A stretch of 64,000 nucleotides of DNA, from assembly GCF_000632495.1 (NCBI RefSeq), contig NZ_JFZT01000019.1, positions 1 through 64,000 on the forward strand. The letters run 5' to 3'. The notes beneath the pieces were generated by a model. The model had not been told where the DNA came from. It ran no database searches and saw only the letters and a program-made list of their open reading frames with translations. Source of the stretch: Candidatus Acidianus copahuensis (lineage in GTDB: Archaea > Thermoproteota > Thermoprotei_A > Sulfolobales > Sulfolobaceae). Made by a program: the position numbers and the translations under genes. Shown in pieces: positions 8,535-17,326 of this stretch. The number at the start of each line of letters is the position of its first letter. Positions within the stretch are counted from its first letter, which is position 1.

Positions 8535-9071
8535 GTGGATTCCCTTAAGCTTCTAAAGGAGGAATATGGAATATCCGATGATGAATTAGATTTCGCTATA
8601 GGAAGAGCAAAGGGAATTGTACTTGGTTTTGCTATGGAATTTAGGGCAAGAAAAATTCTTGAAGATATGAATTTTGTTAATGTTAAGTCTGTTGATCTTC
8701 CTACGCATGATATAGAGGCTGAAAAGGATGGAGAAAAATTTTTCATAGAGGTAAAGGCAAGCAAGAAATCGCCTACTAAGGAATATAGCGCGTATAAAAT
8801 AGCAATGATAGCAAAGCTTAATGGAACGCATCTTACTCTTTTAATGAGACCAAATCCAAACCTTCTTTATACTAAAGATATATTAAGCGAGCCTAAGAGA
8901 ATTTTATTAGAATTCTTTAAATTATTATTTTCTAGTGATTATGAAGATTTAGAGCTATTTCTAGAGGACTACAAGAAAAGAAGTATTGTGGCATCATACG
9001 GTAAAGTAATTCAACACTATGTTCAGGAAATGAAGTTAGGTTCACTTGAGGTCCTTAAACCTGTTCTTTGA
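8535..9071 (+). CDS. PD-(D/E)XK nuclease-like protein
   Basis: This 178-residue protein has a restriction-endonuclease-like core: an N-terminal helix (FAMEFRARKILEDMNF), D59 in THDIEAE, and the EVK signature with E72 and K74 in FFIEVKASKK, which together give the D...ExK metal site. It lacks the Hjc-type Holliday-junction resolvase N-terminus. The likely role is DNA or RNA cleavage in repair or processing, with unknown substrate. GTG is chosen as start because it sits about 25 nt downstream of a TATA box. It converges with and overlaps the Dim2 gene by 30 nt. Confidence 0.7.
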   Translation: MDSLKLLKEEYGISDDELDFAIGRAKGIVLGFAMEFRARKILEDMNFVNVKSVDLPTHDIEAEKDGEKFFIEVKASKKSPTKEYSAYKIAMIAKLNGTHLTLLMRPNPNLLYTKDILSEPKRILLEFFKLLFSSDYEDLELFLEDYKKRSIVASYGKVIQHYVQEMKLGSLEVLKPVL

Positions 9072-9575
9072 AAACGCTATTAACTCGGCTTCAGCCTTAT
9101 CAAGATATTTGTAAACAGTTGAGTGTTCCTTCCCATCTATTAACATTTCAATAGCCCTTCTAGCTATTGGTACTTGCTCTACTAAACCTAAAATAGCTAT
9201 GCTATGCTTACTTATGGAAATATTGCACCCTGTGTATTCTTGAATTATTTTCTTTGCCTTACCATTCTCTCCTATGACTCTTCCTTTTATTCTTCTTATG
9301 ACTGAGGGATTATTCCCAAAGCTCTTCTTCAAATCTATGATATCGAGGTAATATTCATCTGCCAATAATTTTAGAGCTTCATCTAGAGTAAAATCCAGAT
9401 CTATCGCGTTAAATACGGATACCACTTTAATTGCTTCATATGCATTACCCTTTGGATTTACATTGAAAGTCTTCAATCTATCATCATATATTATTTCTAT
9501 ATCAGTCATCTGTTCAAGCTTGGTCGCGATATTCCTAGCCTCATTAAGCTTCTCGTCTGAAACAGTTACAAACAT
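9042..9575 (-). CDS. KH-domain RNA-processing protein, Dim2/Pno1-like
   Basis: The 177 residues carry two KH-like modules; the second has a clear type I GxxG loop (KGRVIGENGKAKKII, about 113-127). Archaeal Dim2 homologues bind rRNA and assist small-subunit maturation and initiation factor recycling. The gene lies next to Rio1 and aIF1A, the usual archaeal arrangement, with only 6 nt to the Rio gene. Confidence 0.92.
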   Translation of the reverse strand: MFVTVSDEKLNEARNIATKLEQMTDIEIIYDDRLKTFNVNPKGNAYEAIKVVSVFNAIDLDFTLDEALKLLADEYYLDIIDLKKSFGNNPSVIRRIKGRVIGENGKAKKIIQEYTGCNISISKHSIAILGLVEQVPIARRAIEMLIDGKEHSTVYKYLDKAEAELIAFSKNRFKDLK

Positions 9576-9581
9576 TTTTCC

Positions 9582-10331
9582 TCATGTAGATATCCATACA
9601 CGCTTTAAAATTTCTTCAGAATCATCAACCTCTACTCCACAGCTTTCAAAAAATCTATTTATATTATCTATATCTCTTTTTAGTAACAGTTGAGAATTTT
9701 CATGGTCTATTGTTACACTCTGGCTAACATCTATAATGTACTCTTTATTATTCCATATCATTACGTTATATTCACTCAGATCTCCATGCACTAAACCAGC
9801 CTTTTTAACCATCAGTTCAACTTGAAGCAAAATGTTATCGTAAAGCTCACGTGAAACTTCATCCTTAGATATCTCCTTAAGAAGAGGTGCCCTTATTCCA
9901 TTATCGCCTATAAATTCCATAATAAGAATATTTTCTCTTACACCTATAGGTTTAGGAACTATTATCCCGTTATCATGCATTATACTGAGATTCTTGAATT
10001 CCTTTTTTGCCCAAATGGATATTATCTTCCTTGTATTTGATGTTTTTAAATTTGAGAATCGTCTATCTGAGAAAGCATATCTCTCAATTGCTCTTTTTGA
10101 GGCCGATGTTGTTGTATAATAAATTTTAACTGCGTAAAAATTTCCATTGTAAGTTTTTGCAGGATATACTCTAGCTTCCTTACCTGAAGATACGGCTCCC
10201 CAATATTCTTCTATTTCATATTTTCTTGCTAAATCTTGAAGAATAAGAAAAGTTTTTGCATCAATTGTAGAATCAACTACTTTAAAAAGATCTTTATCCT
10301 TTAATCTCTTTTCCTCTTTTCTTTTTTCCAA
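9582..10331 (-). CDS. rio1: RIO1-family atypical serine protein kinase
   Basis: This 249-residue RIO kinase has a nucleotide-binding loop (SSGKEARVY, about 48-56), the ATP lysine in FYAVKIY (K69), a catalytic loop LVHGDLSEYNVMIW around 175-190 and the metal-binding IIDVSQSV. RIO1 acts as an ATPase/kinase in late 30S subunit maturation. It sits between aIF1A and Dim2, and that operon gives strong functional support. Confidence 0.95.
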   Translation of the reverse strand: MEKRKEEKRLKDKDLFKVVDSTIDAKTFLILQDLARKYEIEEYWGAVSSGKEARVYPAKTYNGNFYAVKIYYTTTSASKRAIERYAFSDRRFSNLKTSNTRKIISIWAKKEFKNLSIMHDNGIIVPKPIGVRENILIMEFIGDNGIRAPLLKEISKDEVSRELYDNILLQVELMVKKAGLVHGDLSEYNVMIWNNKEYIIDVSQSVTIDHENSQLLLKRDIDNINRFFESCGVEVDDSEEILKRVWIST

Positions 10332-10336
10332 GCATT

Positions 10337-10657
10337 CTAGCCTCTTAATTGATCTATTATATCCCTTGTAACAACCTTTTCTTCAATTAGCCTTTTTAAC
10401 TCATCGTTCATATATCTATAGGTTATATCTCCTTTATCAGACTGAAAATCCCATGGTGCTACTAGAACTACATCTCCTTCCCTTATCCATACTTTCTTTC
10501 TCATTCTTCCAGGTATCCTAGCAGTTCTTTGCTTTCCATCTACACAAAGTACAACTATATGCTCAGCACCAAGCATTTTTTTCACTACGCAAATTACTTC
10601 TCCTTCCGAAGGCTTTACCACTTCTCTGACTGGCGTTGGTTGTTCTTTTTTAGGCAA
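10337..10657 (-). CDS. Translation initiation factor aIF1A
   Basis: This 106-residue OB-fold protein is the homologue of bacterial IF1 and eukaryotic eIF1A, binding the A site of the small subunit. Family motifs are EGEVICVVKKMLGAEH, the basic GRMRKKVWIREGD and a short C-terminal extension. It is the first gene of the aIF1A–Rio1–Dim2 operon. Confidence 0.96.
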   Translation of the reverse strand: MPKKEQPTPVREVVKPSEGEVICVVKKMLGAEHIVVLCVDGKQRTARIPGRMRKKVWIREGDVVLVAPWDFQSDKGDITYRYMNDELKRLIEEKVVTRDIIDQLRG

Positions 10658-10717
10658 TTAATTGACCACCATCTTAATAACAGTTAACACGAATAAAAAA
10701 CTTACAGAGTTGCTACT

Positions 10718-10735
10718 TAGCCCTAAAAAGGGCTA
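10718..10735. other. Small perfect hairpin in the intergenic gap
   Basis: tagccc and gggcta form a 6-bp stem around a 6-nt loop, followed on the plus strand by a T-rich run. No plus-strand gene precedes it, so a terminator role is doubtful. It could lie in the aIF1A promoter region. The rest of the 378-nt gap (10658-11035) shows only a promoter near its right end. Confidence 0.35.
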
Positions 10736-11000
10736 TTTGTTCTTACTCTTATTTTTATTCCTACGATCTAAGCAGTTTAACTCAAGCCGGGAATGTGGCG
10801 TACCAAATCTAAAGATCATTGAATAAATTGACGCTGGTTCAGAATTCTTTTTATCTCTATGGAGGTCAAAGGCAACGGTAGTTCACAACATGTTAATTAT
10901 TATAGTTGATAATAAATATTTTTATACATTATTTAGGATGGTTATAAATAGTAAATTTTCAATTTATTATTATTAACCTTTACTAAATGAAAATAGCGAG

Positions 11001-11011
11001 ACATTTATACC
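11001..11011 (+). promoter_or_regulatory. TATA box of the pilus-platform gene
   Basis: The element acatttatacc lies about 28 nt before the ATG at 11036, which is consistent with leaderless transcription of the platform–ATPase operon. Confidence 0.5.
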
Positions 11012-11035
11012 TCTTTTCTATATAAATTAAATGAT

Positions 11036-12877
11036 ATGGCCTTTAAGTTAAGGAAAACAGCCAGTAATAGGCAAGAGAAGTCAACTAAAACCTCTATTTC
11101 TCTTTATCTCTCGTTCTATAATCTTGGTATTGTTAAGTCTATAGCTAAAGGAATTCAGGGAAAGCTTCTAAAGGCTGGGATTAGCGAAGATCCTCAGCTA
11201 TATGCAGCTAAACTATTCTTCTTTTTGCTATTGTCGATAGTAATGGCTGTCTTTCTTACTGCAATTGGTATATTTATTTTTGTAAAATTCTATCTTCTAT
11301 TTAGGCTAGCTAAATATCTAGTTTTATCCATGATGATGATAATGTTTGGTATAATAATTCCGCCTACAGCGTATTTGGCAATAACAGCGAATATTTCTCA
11401 AACTATTGAAAATAGGAGAATCGGCTATGATGCGGAGGTAGCTCCTTTCTCTTCTGTGTTTATAATATTCTTGAAGGCAGGACTTGCTCCAAGAATAATG
11501 TTTGAAAAATTATCTAAATCATCAGCGTTCAATTTCGTCACTCAATATTCAACCTATCTTACTAAAAGAATGAGATATCTTGGCGAAGGTGTAGAAGATG
11601 CCATAGCAAACTCGGTAAAGACTTCTCCTTCTAAGTTATTAACTGATTTCCTAATGACATACGTTACTGCAGTGAGGACAGGTGCACCAGTAATTGAGAC
11701 AATGGAGTCAAAGGCAAAGGATATCTTAGAACAGTTAAAGCTAAAGGCTAGTTTAGCTTCTGATAAGCTTTCTGGAATAGCGGAAGTATACGTAATTTGG
11801 TTATCTTCAGGATTTATAATGTTCTTCCTGACAATTATTCTTCAAGGGGTATTTCCTCAACTTCACTTTATTCCAGACTCGATCCTTGGAGTCTTAGCTG
11901 TAGTTGTTCTTCCCTTGATCAACTTGATCTTTGTTTATGAAGTGGAACAAATCCAGCTAAGATTTCCTGATAAGAAAGTTAACTATAGAATATTTTACAT
12001 TTCATTCGCATCTGGAATCGTAGTAATGCTTGCTATATTAGCAGCTGAACATCAGCTCGTAGAGTTCTTTACCTTATCAGGGGGTCTTGCTGATGTAATT
12101 CCTGTTTCTGTAGCGATTACTATAGGATTACTAGTTGCTTCTTTACCTCCAGCTATTATATTAACGAGAAAACTAAGGGCTGGAACGGGTTATGATCCAT
12201 ATGTTGTAGGTTTTCTGAGGGCCATTTCAGAAGGTGTAAGAGCAGGCCTACCTCCTGAGACTGTAATTAGGAATATAAAGGATGCCGCAGAGATGGGAAA
12301 GTTGAGAACTATTTTACAGGAAATATATGGATATATGAGACTTGGATATCCATTAAAAGATGCATTTAAAAAAGGTTCAGAAAAAATTATGGACTTCTCC
12401 TCGAAAATCGCATTAGTGTCCTTAGCAGACATGATTGAAATAGGTAGTATGACTCCAGAGACGGTTGAAAGTATAGCCGATCAAATAGATGCTCAGATCA
12501 AAATAAAAAGGGAATATGATGAGAAAGTGAAAATTCTCCTAGCGACACCGTATGTCGGAATAGTGTTAGCCTTAATAGCCTCCCTCATTTTAGGTTCAGC
12601 AATACTCGGATTAATAAGTGGTAATTCCGCACTTACATTTAGTTATGGGCCTTTGGCTTCCGCATCTGTATATCTACCTAAGGCAATATTTATCACAGCT
12701 ATTTCATCTATATTTAATTCATTCTTTGCTGGATTTCTAGTGGGTAAACTTTCCTCGGGTAAAATAGCTTATGGTTTCCTTCACTCTGCTATATTAGTAG
12801 CAATAACTCTAGTGATGCTGATTGTTCTAGTTCACGTTCATTTCAACTTTATGTCATCATCACCTGCAAGCCTATAA
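11036..12877 (+). CDS. Type IV pilus-like membrane platform protein (GspF/TadC type, double)
   Basis: This 613-residue membrane protein has two GspF/TadC-type halves. In each, a cytoplasmic helical bundle (for example residues 130-215 and 385-485, with patterns such as AGLAPRIM and SEGVRAGLPPETV) is followed by a pair or more of membrane segments (about 63-112, 245-290, 315-365, 490-600). It would anchor an assembly ATPase and extend a pilin or archaellin filament through the membrane. Its partner ATPase follows 30 nt downstream. No pilin or prepilin peptidase gene is adjacent, so I do not assign it to the Ups, Aap, Bas or archaellum systems. Confidence 0.85.
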   Translation: MAFKLRKTASNRQEKSTKTSISLYLSFYNLGIVKSIAKGIQGKLLKAGISEDPQLYAAKLFFFLLLSIVMAVFLTAIGIFIFVKFYLLFRLAKYLVLSMMMIMFGIIIPPTAYLAITANISQTIENRRIGYDAEVAPFSSVFIIFLKAGLAPRIMFEKLSKSSAFNFVTQYSTYLTKRMRYLGEGVEDAIANSVKTSPSKLLTDFLMTYVTAVRTGAPVIETMESKAKDILEQLKLKASLASDKLSGIAEVYVIWLSSGFIMFFLTIILQGVFPQLHFIPDSILGVLAVVVLPLINLIFVYEVEQIQLRFPDKKVNYRIFYISFASGIVVMLAILAAEHQLVEFFTLSGGLADVIPVSVAITIGLLVASLPPAIILTRKLRAGTGYDPYVVGFLRAISEGVRAGLPPETVIRNIKDAAEMGKLRTILQEIYGYMRLGYPLKDAFKKGSEKIMDFSSKIALVSLADMIEIGSMTPETVESIADQIDAQIKIKREYDEKVKILLATPYVGIVLALIASLILGSAILGLISGNSALTFSYGPLASASVYLPKAIFITAISSIFNSFFAGFLVGKLSSGKIAYGFLHSAILVAITLVMLIVLVHVHFNFMSSSPASL

Positions 12878-12907
12878 CTTATATAGAAGTAAAACAACTC
12901 TTTTTTT

Positions 12908-14644
12908 ATGGATATTAAATTTCCAAAGGTATTTAATTCTGGTAAGGCTTCTTCTACAAGTGTCAAAGTGAAAAAATCGTTATTTAGAGATACTAAGCTT
13001 CCAATTACTTTAGTTCCATTATCTGCTCCAATTGAGGAATTAACGGAAATAATTTCCGATTATGAAATTGATATTCTAAATTTTTTACCAGAGGATATTA
13101 GGAAGTCATTTGAAAGATCTAGTATTGAACTGGCAATCGCTAAGCCTCATGTATTTATTACATATGATCAAGAGAAGGGAACATATAAATATGTATTAGT
13201 TGAACCACCTATAGATATACAAACGTTTGATCTTTACACTTTTTTGATCACAGAGATAGAGAGATCGCTTCTAGATAGATCTGATATAATAGATCTAGGA
13301 AAAATTATCCTTGAATCGGATATAAAAAGAAAAGATCTCAAGATAATTGAGGGAGAAAGAGGTGGAATAAAGTTACTTAGTACTAGAGCAAAAGTAGGAA
13401 CTTACTATCTTTTGAGGAATATGTTTGGCTATAATATTTTGACTCCGCTTTTAGCGGATTATAAAATAGAGGACATCTCTTCCTCCGGATTAGATCTACC
13501 GCTTTTTGTATATCATAGAGACTTCGAATATGTTCCTACTAACATTACAATAAGGGAAAAAATGGGAATAGTTGACTTAGAGGTTAACGGAAGAGAACTA
13601 ATGGATGAACTTGTTTTAAGGCTAATATCGTTAGCTGGAAAAACAATATCAATAGCTAATCCAATCGGCGATGGAATACTTCCAAAAGGAGATAGAATCG
13701 CAGCAACGTTTAGGACTGAGGTTAGTGCTAGGGGTTCATCTTTTGTAATCAGAAGATTTAACGATAGGCCTATAACGATTCTAGACTTGATAAATTCTGG
13801 AGTTTTATCGCCACAGGTAGCTGCATACTTATGGTACGGAATTGACTTAAGGATGTCTTTCATGGTTATAGGAGTAACTGGAGCTGGAAAGACAACAATG
13901 ATGACTTCAATCCTTAACCTAGTTAAAGATTCAATGAAGATAGTTTCAATAGAAGATATTCCAGAGATAAAATTAGCTCAAGATAATTGGGTTCAACTAT
14001 ATGCGAGAGAGAGTTTTGGTACAGGTAAAGAGGTTAGTTTGATGGATCTATTGAAATTATCTCTACGATATAGACCAGACATGATTGTCGTAGGAGAGAT
14101 AAGAGGTGCTGAAGCATACGTTCTATTTCAAGCTTTATCTACTGGACACGGAGGGGCTACAACATTCCATGCATACGATACAGATAGCGCCATAAAGAGG
14201 TTAATGAACGAACCACTAAACATACCGAAGGAATGGGTTCCAATGATGAATATGGTAATAAGTGTTAGGAGGCTACCAGTATTTATAGGGGATAAACTTG
14301 TCCTTAGGAGAAGAGTTGTTGGTATAGATGAAGTAGTGACGTGGAGTGATTATAGAAGGGTAGTTAATTGGGATAGTAAGCTAGACAGTCACATCCTTGA
14401 TCTAGATAGCGCTAAGGTATTCAGGACAAGGTTAGAAGAGTTAGGAAAGGGCTTAGATGAGGTAAAGGCAGAAATAGAGAGAAGATCAATGTACCTTAAG
14501 TTGCTTGCATCTTCTAAAGATATAGTTCAAAGTCCAGATAGCTATAGACTTGTGAAGAAATATATTGTCAAGTATAGCATAAGGCCAGACGAGGCATTTT
14601 CGGAAGCTATGAGAATGTCATCAATTAAGGCTATTACTCCATGA
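12908..14644 (+). CDS. Type II/IV secretion-type assembly ATPase (GspE/TadA family)
   Basis: This 578-residue hexameric-type ATPase has a Walker A (GVTGAGKTT, about 322-330), an Asp box (SIEDIPEI), a Walker B (DMIVVGEIRGAEA, 391-403) and a His box (STGHGGATTFHA). A ~180-residue N-terminal domain precedes the core. It powers filament assembly together with the preceding platform protein. The platform-then-ATPase order without pilins is unusual compared with the ups and aap loci. The 3' end overlaps the opposing glycosyltransferase gene by 11 nt. Confidence 0.9.
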   Translation: MDIKFPKVFNSGKASSTSVKVKKSLFRDTKLPITLVPLSAPIEELTEIISDYEIDILNFLPEDIRKSFERSSIELAIAKPHVFITYDQEKGTYKYVLVEPPIDIQTFDLYTFLITEIERSLLDRSDIIDLGKIILESDIKRKDLKIIEGERGGIKLLSTRAKVGTYYLLRNMFGYNILTPLLADYKIEDISSSGLDLPLFVYHRDFEYVPTNITIREKMGIVDLEVNGRELMDELVLRLISLAGKTISIANPIGDGILPKGDRIAATFRTEVSARGSSFVIRRFNDRPITILDLINSGVLSPQVAAYLWYGIDLRMSFMVIGVTGAGKTTMMTSILNLVKDSMKIVSIEDIPEIKLAQDNWVQLYARESFGTGKEVSLMDLLKLSLRYRPDMIVVGEIRGAEAYVLFQALSTGHGGATTFHAYDTDSAIKRLMNEPLNIPKEWVPMMNMVISVRRLPVFIGDKLVLRRRVVGIDEVVTWSDYRRVVNWDSKLDSHILDLDSAKVFRTRLEELGKGLDEVKAEIERRSMYLKLLASSKDIVQSPDSYRLVKKYIVKYSIRPDEAFSEAMRMSSIKAITP

Positions 14645-15914
14645 TGAATATGGATATAGATAAAAGAAAAAGCATGATACCTTGAAGTAAAGAACCTAAG
14701 TAAATATCAATAAAAGAAAATAAAATGAGTAAATATTGGAAGATGTATAATAGAAAAGGTTTTACATCTTTTCGTTTATCTTTAGGAGTAACTTTCCAAT
14801 CGCTTTTAATTCTGATCAAACCTTGAATATAGCCAAAGAACGAACCCCATATAGTTGCAGTAGCTGTTCGAAAATCACCTTTTGCTTTAAGTATTAATGA
14901 ATATATGCCAATAGATATAGAGTATAGAATAATAGTAACTAAGAGTATAAGATCTGGTATTTTGACAATTGGATCTATAGTTGAAGTTAAAATAAGCATA
15001 AAAAGGAAAAACGAATAAATTCCCCATTGATTAACATAGATTATTCCTTCAATTCCCTTTAATCCAAATTTTGCTAATCTAAGAGATGAAAAAAGTAGTT
15101 CACCTGACCCATATGCCCATCTCTTTATTTGTTCATACAAGTCAAAGATACCAAGAGGAGAAAGAGTTGACACTTCTATATCATGTATATAATCTATTTT
15201 TATACCGTGCATTACACATCTGATTCCAAGATCCAAATCCTCAGTCATTAGACCTTCTCTCCACATTAATTTTTTCATTGCGTCTCTTTTAATTGCTAAT
15301 GCAGATCCATTAGGAAAAATAAATAGACCCTTTTCCCATCTTGAAAGAAACATTGATTTCATCGAAAAATCTGTTGTTTTTGCGTAAGCCATTCCTAAAG
15401 GAGAATTTAGATTTCTAACGCTAAGTTTTAGTGCAATTGCCTCTCTGTCTTTTAGCATTACAGCTATTTTTGATAAAAAATACCTATCAACTCTAGCTTC
15501 TGCATCGAGGAAAACTAGATATTCTCCTGAGGCTTTGCTTATCCCAAAATTTAACGCTCCTGCTTTTCTTCCTTTTCTCTCATCTCTTCTAAATAAGTGT
15601 ATTTTATTTCCCTTAACTTCAAGGAGAATTCTCCTGAAGTAATCTTCGTCATCGTCACTGATAACTATTACTTCGTAGTTTTCATAATCTAAGCTAGACA
15701 AATTCTCAAAAAGTTCTTCGATTATATCAATGGGTTCGTTCTTAATTGCAACTATTATTGATATTTTAGGACTCCTATTCAGAGATTGATATTTATATAG
15801 AATTTCCTTTACGCTCTTATAATAATATACCTGCAGAAGGAACCAAGACGATGAAAGAATGGAAGATATAATGAGCAGAGTAGAAAATAGCAAAGATAAA
15901 ATTAAAAAACCCAT
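14634..15914 (-). CDS. Membrane glycosyltransferase family 2
   Basis: The 426 residues start with a membrane helix (1-30), then a GT-A catalytic domain: IVAIKNEP, VISDDDED, FLDAEARVD, EDLDLGIRC and the processive-type QIKRW motif. Four or so membrane segments follow toward the C-terminus. This architecture resembles cellulose/hyaluronan-synthase-type GT2 enzymes. It probably builds a surface or N-linked glycan, with unknown sugar. The start codon overlaps the end of the pyrophosphatase gene by one base, suggesting co-transcription. Confidence 0.88.
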   Translation of the reverse strand: MGFLILSLLFSTLLIISSILSSSWFLLQVYYYKSVKEILYKYQSLNRSPKISIIVAIKNEPIDIIEELFENLSSLDYENYEVIVISDDDEDYFRRILLEVKGNKIHLFRRDERKGRKAGALNFGISKASGEYLVFLDAEARVDRYFLSKIAVMLKDREAIALKLSVRNLNSPLGMAYAKTTDFSMKSMFLSRWEKGLFIFPNGSALAIKRDAMKKLMWREGLMTEDLDLGIRCVMHGIKIDYIHDIEVSTLSPLGIFDLYEQIKRWAYGSGELLFSSLRLAKFGLKGIEGIIYVNQWGIYSFFLFMLILTSTIDPIVKIPDLILLVTIILYSISIGIYSLILKAKGDFRTATATIWGSFFGYIQGLIRIKSDWKVTPKDKRKDVKPFLLYIFQYLLILFSFIDIYLGSLLQGIMLFLLSISIFIME

Positions 15915-16429
15915 TATTTATTTATCCTCTCCAGGCCTGACTTAATCTCGTTAATAGCTTGTTGGTAAGTTCCCCATCCTGAAATTTTAACCCATTTACC
16001 GGGCTCAAGTTCTTTGTAATGCTCAAAGAAGTGAATTAGCCTGTTCTTCACCGCTTCAGGTAAATCATTTATATCCTTTATTTGTGAAAATGTTGGATCT
16101 ACTTTCTCTTTAGGTACAGCCACGATTTTTCTATCTATCCCTTCCTCATCTTGCATAAATATCATACCTACTGGTCTAGCCTCTATAACAGTTCCTGGAA
16201 AGAATGGGTAATTACTAATAACTAGAACGTCCAATGGATCGCCATCTTCGCTTAATGTACCAGGAATAAATCCATAGTTGAACGGGTAAACCATGGAAGT
16301 GTAAAGAATTCTATCAACTTTAATTATGTCCTCCTCCTCATCATACTCGTATTTTATGTTCGAACCCATTGGTATCTCTATAAAAACATTGACTAAACCT
16401 GGCGCTTTTGAACCAGCTGTTACTTTCAT
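15914..16429 (-). CDS. ppa: Inorganic pyrophosphatase
   Basis: This 171-residue soluble family I pyrophosphatase hydrolyses PPi from biosynthetic reactions. Key motifs are KYEYDEEEDIIKVDR, YPFNYGFIPGT and the metal-binding EDGDPLDVLV, plus KIVAVP and HFFEHYKELEPGKWVK. I placed the start at the internal ATG because MKVTAGSKAPGLVNV matches the family N-terminus; a longer in-frame leader of 23 residues does not. The glycosyltransferase gene follows directly. Confidence 0.95.
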   Translation of the reverse strand: MKVTAGSKAPGLVNVFIEIPMGSNIKYEYDEEEDIIKVDRILYTSMVYPFNYGFIPGTLSEDGDPLDVLVISNYPFFPGTVIEARPVGMIFMQDEEGIDRKIVAVPKEKVDPTFSQIKDINDLPEAVKNRLIHFFEHYKELEPGKWVKISGWGTYQQAINEIKSGLERINK

Positions 16430-16647
16430 GAGGATTATAGTGAAATCCAATAGTTTAAAATTTATCTTAGTAAGTGTCAAGTAGGAGAAAGACTTCAATC
16501 GATGAAGATTAGATAGATTAATTATAGAAGATATATATAAAAACTCCTTTTATAAAAATATTCTTTTTTTCGCTATAAGATCAGTTTTGACTAATGTTCA
16601 AGCGAAATGGAACATTACTCATGCAACAATGAAGTTACAACTGAAAG

Positions 16648-16667
16648 CCTCGCTCTTCAGAGCGGGG
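16648..16667. mobile_element. Terminal hairpin remnant of an IS200/IS605-type element
   Basis: The GC-rich hairpin cctcgctct/agagcgggg followed by aggaggtca is typical of the ends of IS200/IS605-family elements (and of the 3' part of TnpB guide RNAs) in Sulfolobales. No transposase frame is present in the surrounding 270 nt (16499-16769), so this looks like a solo end left by deletion. The assignment rests on motif recognition only. Confidence 0.5.
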
Positions 16668-16769
16668 AGGAGGTCAGATGGTGGATCTCTGTTCAAGTGT
16701 TATGTGTGCCCCAATCTTGAGATGATGTTAGAAGATCGATCAAAAGGCTGGAGTTAGTTCACAGAATGT

Positions 16770-17324
16770 TCAGCCCGTTTTTTCATTTTGTAAAAAATTA
16801 TACACACCAATGCTCTTCCATAGATCTCCTAGTAAGATAAAAGGTTCTGAGTTTAAAAAATTTCTAATTTCTACAGCATAGCTATCACCAATCTCAGAGA
16901 CATCATATCCTTTCTTTGAATATCGTTTCGTCTGCAGATAAGTAGATAACCTGTCAGAAAGTCTAGCTATCTTTCCTTCTAAAGTTATTGTTTTTTTATA
17001 TTCTATAAAGAGGTCTTCTCCAATTCCTAAACTTTTAAAGGCGTCTAATTCTGCACTATATTTATCAATCCTTTCTGAAGCCCATTTAGGGAAATCCCCC
17101 AGTAAACTTTCTCCCGCATCATGAAAGAGCGCTATAGTTGATGCTCTTTCAGGATTAACTTGGATCCCCTTTTCCTTAAGTTTTAATCCAATAACATAAG
17201 CTAGAACGGCACTTTCAAAGCAGTGTTCTGCAACAGTTTCACCTTCACTTCCTGGAATTCCTTTTTGCATCCATCCGGTTCTAACTAAGTTTTTAAGTGC
17301 TATAAGCATCTTCTCGATTTCCAT
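16770..17324 (-). CDS. HD-domain phosphohydrolase (YfbR-like)
   Basis: This 184-residue HD-superfamily protein has EHCFESA (first His), the HD doublet in ALFHDAGESLLGD and a downstream metal Asp in ARLSDRLSTYLQ. Relatives such as YfbR are 5'-deoxynucleotidases. It follows thiDN by 2 nt and is probably the last gene of the moaDE–thiDN–HD operon. It may clean up nucleotide or phosphorylated intermediates, but the substrate cannot be named. Confidence 0.85.
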   Translation of the reverse strand: MEIEKMLIALKNLVRTGWMQKGIPGSEGETVAEHCFESAVLAYVIGLKLKEKGIQVNPERASTIALFHDAGESLLGDFPKWASERIDKYSAELDAFKSLGIGEDLFIEYKKTITLEGKIARLSDRLSTYLQTKRYSKKGYDVSEIGDSYAVEIRNFLNSEPFILLGDLWKSIGVYNFLQNEKTG

Positions 17325-17326
17325 AC

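Noticed and set aside
10780..10870. Apparent similarity of the aIF1A upstream gap to repeat copy B (aagatcattg, ggttcagaa)
   Set aside because: Matches are short and not collinear, so not counted as a third copy.
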